This document shows, one piece after another, positions 59,933 through 64,000 of a DNA stretch of 64,000 nucleotides. The stretch is taken from the NCBI GenBank assembly GCA_002021875.1, contig CP018627.1, positions 11,222,001 through 11,286,000 of the forward strand, written 5' to 3'. This stretch comes from Streptomyces hygroscopicus. Its GTDB lineage: Bacteria > Actinomycetota > Actinomycetes > Streptomycetales > Streptomycetaceae. Numbering within the stretch: position 1 is the stretch's first letter; each line of letters begins with the position of its first letter. The translations under genes and the position numbers were made by a program. The notes beneath the pieces are model-generated. The model searched no databases. It saw nothing but the letters and a program-made list of their open reading frames with translations, and was not told where the DNA came from.

Positions 59933-61123
59933 ATGGCACGAACCAGAACCGCGTTACTCAGTGTTCTCGCCTTGCTGGCCGGCCTGCTGAGCCTCCAGCT
60001 CAGCGGACCGGCCCCACGGGCCGCGGCCGCGCCGGCCGCCTTCACCCACCCCGGGGTGCTGGTGAGCCGGGCCCAACTCGACTACGCCCGCTCGAAGGTG
60101 CAGGCCGGTCAGCAGCCCTGGAAGGCCGCCTACGACAACATGATGGCCAGCTCCTACGCCTCGCTGTCGCGCACCCCCCAACCGCGTGCCGTCGTGGAGT
60201 GCGGCTCGTCGTCCAACCCCAACCATGGGTGCAGCGAGGAGCGCCAGGACGCCATCGCGGCCTATACCGACGCGCTCGCCTGGTACTTCACCCGGGACAG
60301 CAGGTACGCCAAGAAGTCGATCGAGATCATGGACGCCTGGTCCTCCACGATCACTGATCACACCAACAGCAACGCCCCGCTGCAGTCCGGCTGGTCCGGT
60401 GCCACCTGGCCGCGCGCCGCCGAGATCATCAAGTACACCTACGACGGCGGCTGGTCGGGCGCCGGACGCTTCGCCACCATGCTGCGGGACGTATACCTCC
60501 CCGAGGTGATCAACGGCGCGGCGACCAAGAACGGCAACTGGGAACTGGTGATGACCGAGGCGGCCATCGGTATCTCGGTGTTCATCGAGGACCGCACGGC
60601 CTACGACAAGGCGGTCAGCACCTACCTCGACCGCGTCCCTGCGTACGTCTATCTGACCGCGGACGGCGACCTGCCCAAGCCGCCCGCGAACAGCAGCATC
60701 GACACCGAGGCCGAGATCATCAAGTACTGGCAGGGCCAGAGCACCTTCGCCGACGGCCTCGCCCAGGAGACCTGCCGCGACTTCGGGCACACCGGCTGGG
60801 GCATCGCCTCCATCGCGGACATCGCGGAGACCAGCCGTATCCAGGGCCAGGACCTCTACCCGAAGATCCAGGACCGGCTGCGCTACGCACTGGGTTTCCA
60901 CACCGCCTATGAGAACGGCACCACCGTGCCCTCCTGGCTGTGCGACGGCTCCGTAAAGAAGGGCCTCGACCAGGTCACCGAGGTCGGCTTCAACGCCCTC
61001 CACAACCGCCTCGGCATCAGCATGTCCAACACCCAGAAGTACACCGAGGCCCACCGGCCGTCCGGCACGGACAACTACTTCAACGCCTGGACGACGCTCA
61101 CCCACGCGGACAACCCGTCCTGA
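59933..61123 (+). CDS. Secreted alginate lyase family protein
   Basis: A 396-residue secreted polysaccharide lyase. Residues 1-33 are a Sec signal peptide (MARTRTALLSVLALLAGLLS ... RAAAAPAA) with AxA cleavage. The mature protein has the alpha-barrel alginate-lyase pattern (PF05426 type): VLVSRAQLDYARSKVQAGQQ, SGWSGATWPRAAEIIKYTYD, NGNWELVMTEAAIGISVFIE and ETCRDFGHTGWGIASIADIA. It would cleave uronate polymers outside the cell. GAGGAG precedes ATG 59933, with a strong promoter at 59842-59870. A LacI-type box lies just downstream. Confidence 0.9.
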   Translation: MARTRTALLSVLALLAGLLSLQLSGPAPRAAAAPAAFTHPGVLVSRAQLDYARSKVQAGQQPWKAAYDNMMASSYASLSRTPQPRAVVECGSSSNPNHGCSEERQDAIAAYTDALAWYFTRDSRYAKKSIEIMDAWSSTITDHTNSNAPLQSGWSGATWPRAAEIIKYTYDGGWSGAGRFATMLRDVYLPEVINGAATKNGNWELVMTEAAIGISVFIEDRTAYDKAVSTYLDRVPAYVYLTADGDLPKPPANSSIDTEAEIIKYWQGQSTFADGLAQETCRDFGHTGWGIASIADIAETSRIQGQDLYPKIQDRLRYALGFHTAYENGTTVPSWLCDGSVKKGLDQVTEVGFNALHNRLGISMSNTQKYTEAHRPSGTDNYFNAWTTLTHADNPS

Positions 61124-61198
61124 CCGAGCGGTGCCGCGGGCCGGTCAGCCACCCGCGCGGCGGGTCCGCCACCCGCGCGGGTGGTGCTGCGGCCCGCT

Positions 61199-61212
61199 TG
61201 GAAGCGCTCCAG
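61199..61212. promoter_or_regulatory. LacI/CebR-type operator box
   Basis: TGGAAGCGCTCCAG resembles the palindromic TGGGAGCGCTCCCA box bound by LacI-family regulators of polysaccharide genes in Streptomyces (11 of 14 positions). A 16-bp perfect palindrome CCACCCGCGCGGGTGG lies just before it (61169-61184). It is now stranded between the lyase and the LacI remnant. Confidence 0.45.
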
Positions 61213-61237
61213 CCCTGATCACCCTGCGGTCCGCGGT

Positions 61238-61575
61238 CGCTGGGCGCGCGACGCCACCGCGTACCTGGCCGGCCTCGGCCGTACACGGATCGCCGCCATC
61301 GGCGTGGACCAGCGGCGTCGGCGACCAGTCGGCAGCGCCTGGAGGGCCTCCAACTCGCCCTGCACGAGGCCGGGGTGGCGTACAACCCCCGGCTCGCGCC
61401 CGCCATCAAGGAGTTCGACCGGTACAACGGCCTGCTGGCGATGGGCGCTCTCGCCGCCCTGTCGGCCGGCGGGCGGCCGGACGCGGTCTGCTGCTTCAGC
61501 GACCTGCTGGCGGTCGGGGCCCAACGGGCCCTGTTCGAATCGGGGTTGGGCATCCCGGACGACGTCGCCGTGGCA
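61238..61575 (+). pseudogene. LacI-family regulator remnant
   Basis: Two frames of a LacI sugar-binding domain: DATAYLAGLGRTRIAAIGVD up to about 61320, then a frameshift to QRLEGLQLALHEAGVAYNPR, NGLLAMGALAALSAGGRPDA and VCCFSDLLAVGAQRALFESG ending at IPDDVAVA (~61575). The DNA-binding domain and the C-terminus are missing. It joins the sialidase fragment directly. Confidence 0.7.
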
Positions 61576-62044
61576 GCAGCCGCCGTAGTCGACCCAGCCG
61601 GACACCCCCTCCGCGAAGGCGTCGGCGTAGGGCAGAACCCCGCTGTTGGCCACTGCCGTGGCCGCCATGCAGCCGGTCGGCCCGGTGGCCGTCGCGGTGG
61701 TGAAGCGGACCGTCGTGCCGGTGGTGTCCAGGAGCAGGTGCGGGCTGTAGCTGGTGCTGCAGTTCTGGTCCGGGTCGGCGACGGGTCGGAAGGGCGCCGG
61801 GGCGCAGATCTCGTACGCCATGACCATCCGCCCGTCCGGGAGCGTAGCGACGGTCGGCATCCCCGGACGGTCGGCGTCCACGTCGCTTTGGACATCGACG
61901 ACGAGTCCGGGCGCGACGTTCGTGGCGCCGTTCGTGGAGCCGTCGGGGTACGCGCTCCAGGTGACACTGCCGTCGTTCGACACCACGTGGGAGATGATCT
62001 GGGCGTACTCGGGCTCGCGCCGCTCGTCGGGGAAGTACATGGCC
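61576..62044 (-). pseudogene. Secreted glycosidase (sialidase-like BNR) internal fragment
   Basis: The minus strand reads MYFPDERREPEYAQIISHVV, SNDGSVTWSAYPDGST, GMPTVATLPDGRMVMAYEIC and VANSGVLPYADAFAEGVSGW. This is the beta-propeller/BNR pattern of exo-sialidase-like glycosidases. Both the signal peptide side and the C-terminus are missing. It meets the LacI remnant at ~61576. Confidence 0.5.
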
Positions 62045-62078
62045 GACCGTCCGCCGCCCTCGGCAACGGCATGACAAC

Positions 62079-62360
62079 GTGCGCCAGGAGCTGGTCTGGG
62101 ACCTACGAGCGCTTGACGCCGCCGGTCTGGTCACCGACGAGCGGGTAGCACAAGCTGGGGTGACGCTTTCGGTGGCCGGCTTGTACCCGTCGTTGCACCT
62201 CAACGTGGGCGAGTGCTATCGCAAGCTGGGCGATCTCGGCCGCGCCCATGAGCATCTCCAGCACGCGCGAGGCACGATCGGCGCGCTTGGCGACGACGCG
62301 TATGGGCAGCTCATCAAGGGGGGCCTGGAACGGCTGGCGCAACAGTTGACCTCCGAATGA
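62079..62360 (+). pseudogene. TPR-like protein, C-terminal part
   Basis: A 93-residue helical sequence: RQELVWDLRALDAAGLVTDE, GLYPSLHLNVGECYRKLGDL, GRAHEHLQHARGTIGALGDD and YGQLIKGGLERLAQQL. This matches the end of small tetratricopeptide-like Streptomyces proteins, which usually have a further ~60 residues at the N-terminus. GTG 62079 could be a start by chance. Probably truncated at the junction near 62075. Confidence 0.5.
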
Positions 62361-62516
62361 TCACGAGCTCCCGCACGGTTGGTCGGGTGTCCCAGGAGTG
62401 AGATCCCCATAGCCGCGCCTGGGCGGAGAGGATCAGCCCGGGAGTGGAGTGTCGACCCCCGCCATCGGCTCACCTGCGCTCGCGCGGAGAGGACGGTCGC
62501 CCGAGCAATCTGGAGG

Positions 62517-63506
62517 TCAAGTCAGCACGATCGGGTTGGTGAGAGCGGCCATATGGCCATGCGGGTGGCGTACCTCGATCCGGACGAACGCCGAGTCCTC
62601 CGAGGTCGTGTGCCACTCTGCGGTACCCACGCCGGAGTCCGGCAGGGATTCGCGGTGGACTTTGCCTCGGTCGGTGTGGAAGCTGACGGTCGCCGATGGG
62701 ACACCGCGTATGTGCGCGCGCACCATGACGGGTTCCCCGTGGGTTGCCAGGCGTTCGCCGATCCCCGCGTTGTGGTCGGCGGCGACGGCCGTGAGCGACA
62801 GATCGACGGCAGCCGATTCGGCAATCCAACTGCGGCCCGCACGGATTCCCGCGAGGACGGCAGGCGTGCTCAGACCCTCGGCGAACACGACGGTGTGCGG
62901 GATGCCGATCTGCCCCTCGAGGTGGGTGTCGCTGTTGCCCATGGCCGGATGCCAGCGCCCCGCGTGCATTCCCTCCGCCAGCCCTCGACCCCACTCGGCG
63001 AGGGCGGCCTCGTTGTCGGCGTTCCACGGCCGGTCCGACGTCCACAGCCCGTTCCATACTTCGACCACATCGAGGTCCCGGTAGGGGTACATGAAGGTGC
63101 CTGAGGGATAGGGCGCATGCGGGTGCGCGGCCACGCACAGTCCACCGGATTCGCGGACCTCGTCCAGGCATCGGCCGATGAGTTCGTCCCCCGCGCGATA
63201 GTCCCAGTCGATCACCTGGCCCGGGGCGATGCCGAGAGCGAGCCAGTGCCCGGTCTTGGTGGTCACCTCCTCACCCAGGAGGACCAAGAAGTCATCTGAG
63301 GCATGGCGCCCCCAAGCACTATGCGCGTTCGCGGAGTTGTGCTCGGTGGTGGCGATGAAGTCGAGTCCCACTGTGCGAGCGTCGGCCGCCAGCTGCTCAG
63401 GAGTGAGCTCGCCGTCCGAGTACACGGAGTGGATGTGGCAGTCTCCGCGATACCAGCCGGCTCCTCGGCCACGCGCTTGCCTAGGCGGGAATCCCGAGTG
63501 CGGCAT
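62517..63506 (-). CDS. CehA/McbA-family PHP-type metallohydrolase
   Basis: A 329-residue metal-dependent hydrolase. The N-terminal PHP domain has GDCHIHSVYSDGELTPEQLA (HxH), FIATTEHNSANAHSAW (His-Asn), LLGEEVTTKTGHWLALG (Glu) and CVAAHPHAPYPSGTF. GNSDTHLEGQIGIPHTVVF supplies the late Asp-His pair. The C-terminal ~100 residues are a beta-sandwich (VMVRAHIRGVPSATVSFHTD). The CehA/McbA relatives hydrolyse carbamate esters such as carbaryl; the natural substrate here is unknown. Confidence 0.88.
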   Translation of the reverse strand: MPHSGFPPRQARGRGAGWYRGDCHIHSVYSDGELTPEQLAADARTVGLDFIATTEHNSANAHSAWGRHASDDFLVLLGEEVTTKTGHWLALGIAPGQVIDWDYRAGDELIGRCLDEVRESGGLCVAAHPHAPYPSGTFMYPYRDLDVVEVWNGLWTSDRPWNADNEAALAEWGRGLAEGMHAGRWHPAMGNSDTHLEGQIGIPHTVVFAEGLSTPAVLAGIRAGRSWIAESAAVDLSLTAVAADHNAGIGERLATHGEPVMVRAHIRGVPSATVSFHTDRGKVHRESLPDSGVGTAEWHTTSEDSAFVRIEVRHPHGHMAALTNPIVLT

Positions 63507-63587
63507 CGCTTTCCTTGTCTAAGACGGCCCAACCGTCAGACGAACGAGCGCAGTCGACACAGTGTACCCAGCGCCGGCTTGGCGCAC

Positions 63588-63740
63588 ATGCATCAATTCG
63601 TGTCCTTGCTGTACATGGTGACCCGGAAGCTGCTGACCGTTCCATCGGTGCTCCTCCGTCGCGGGACGGCGAAGGACGCGGAACTGTTGGTGCTGCGGCA
63701 CGAGAACGCGGTCCTGCGCCGCCAGTTGGCCGGACCGGTC
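63588..63740 (+). mobile_element. IS3-like/integrase-core transposase N-terminal remnant
   Basis: VSLLYMVTRKLLTVPSVLLR, RGTAKDAELLVLRHENAVLR and RQLAGPVR match the N-terminus of a group of actinomycete integrase-core transposases. Only ~51 residues remain before the sequence turns into P450 scrap. Confidence 0.6.
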
Positions 63741-63835
63741 CGGGGCAGGACGGTCTTCAGCCCGGCGCGGGCGATGTTCTGCCCGAGGCACTGGTGGACG
63801 CCGTAGCCCAAGGCCAGGTGGCGGAGGATCTTCTG
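63741..63835 (-). pseudogene. Cytochrome P450 heme-loop scrap
   Basis: The minus strand reads RHLALGYGVHQCLGQNIARA, the heme-binding Cys motif and L-helix start of actinomycete P450s (GYGxHxCLGQxLAR). Nothing else of the gene is visible on either side. Confidence 0.55.
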
Positions 63836-63897
63836 GTGCTGTGGATCCCGGCTCCGGCGCGGGACGCGGACGCTCGGGGCTGACCCGCTGGTGTGGT

Positions 63898-63921
63898 CCG
63901 CCGCCCGCTGAGGGGCGGCGG
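63898..63921. terminator. Hairpin terminator near the right edge
   Basis: CCGCCGCCC (63898-63906), GCTGAG, GGGCGGCGG (63913-63921): a perfect 9-bp stem 11 bp beyond the stop of the leftward gene at the edge. Confidence 0.65.
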
Positions 63922-63931
63922 GCCGTCCGCG

Positions 63932-64000
63932 CTACTTTTGGAGGGCGTGTGCGAGGGCTTCGTCGAGTAGTTCCCGCAGGGCCGAGGAGGTCGGTGCGAT
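63932..64000 (-). CDS. Partial gene at right edge, C-terminus only
   Basis: The last 22 codons of a leftward gene, IAPTSSALRELLDEALAHAL QK, ending at TAG 63932-63934 and followed by a hairpin. The codon pattern is coding-like, but the family cannot be judged from this piece. Confidence 0.4.
   Translation of the reverse strand: MAPTSSALRELLDEALAHALQK

Overview
The window looks like part of a Streptomyces (or close relative) chromosome arm. It is very GC-rich with strong third-position GC bias, GTG/TTG starts are common, and the gene families are typical of streptomycetes: a DUF4232 lipoprotein, a mycothiol-conjugate-amidase-like PIG-L deacetylase, MmyB-like regulators, HxlR/TetR/MarR regulators, and IS110, Tn3, IS21 and IS701 remnants. 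No rRNA, tRNA or CRISPR array was seen. Gene remnants are unusually dense (about 20 truncated, frameshifted or nonsense-interrupted genes), as expected for a recombining arm or an integrated plasmid region.

Layout. 0-10 kb: a thioesterase fragment cut by the left edge, an orphan MurE-type ligase, a DUF4232 lipoprotein, a FAD monooxygenase divergent from a TetR gene, a GNAT, a quinone oxidoreductase divergent from an HxlR gene, and a PIG-L deacetylase. 10-14.3 kb: a scar zone with a headless enolase and a headless peroxiredoxin meeting at one breakpoint (~11.94 kb), plasmid-type genes including a truncated DciA-like gene, and an azoreductase. 14.5-17.5 kb: two tandem copies of an IS110-type element. 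17.5-29 kb: a DsbA/FrnE thiol oxidoreductase coupled to a 48-residue Cys-pair peptide and divergent from HxlR, an enoyl-CoA hydratase divergent from a third HxlR, a sigma factor with an overlapping membrane partner, a truncated AbiEii-type toxin pair, and a persulfide-detoxification operon (dioxygenase-rhodanese, rhodanese, TauE/SafE).

29-53 kb is mostly redox enzymes, each next to its own regulator: MarR-MFS-isochorismatase, SDR/TetR twice, SDR/MmyB-like twice, plus an Old Yellow Enzyme, a quinone reductase, a nitroreductase, a TbADH-type alcohol dehydrogenase and three aldo/keto reductases. Many of the divergent promoters carry clear palindromic operators. A decayed sugar-acid operon (HAD, 2-hydroxyacid dehydrogenase) lies at 47.2-48.8 kb.

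53-64 kb: a molybdenum hydroxylase operon truncated on both sides, Tn3 and Mu-type transposase scraps, an MFS gene, a GNAT, a LysR gene without its DNA-binding domain, a secreted alginate lyase with a near-consensus promoter, LacI and sialidase remnants meeting at one junction, a PHP-type metallohydrolase, and a P450 scrap at the right edge.

Taken together, the intact genes look like an accessory set for electrophile, quinone, thiol and persulfide stress, built from small regulator-enzyme cassettes between recombination scars. The most unusual structures are the tandem IS110 pair with structured non-coding ends (bridge-RNA candidates), the Cys-pair peptide coupled to FrnE, and a shared ~22-bp operator in front of two MmyB-like regulators.
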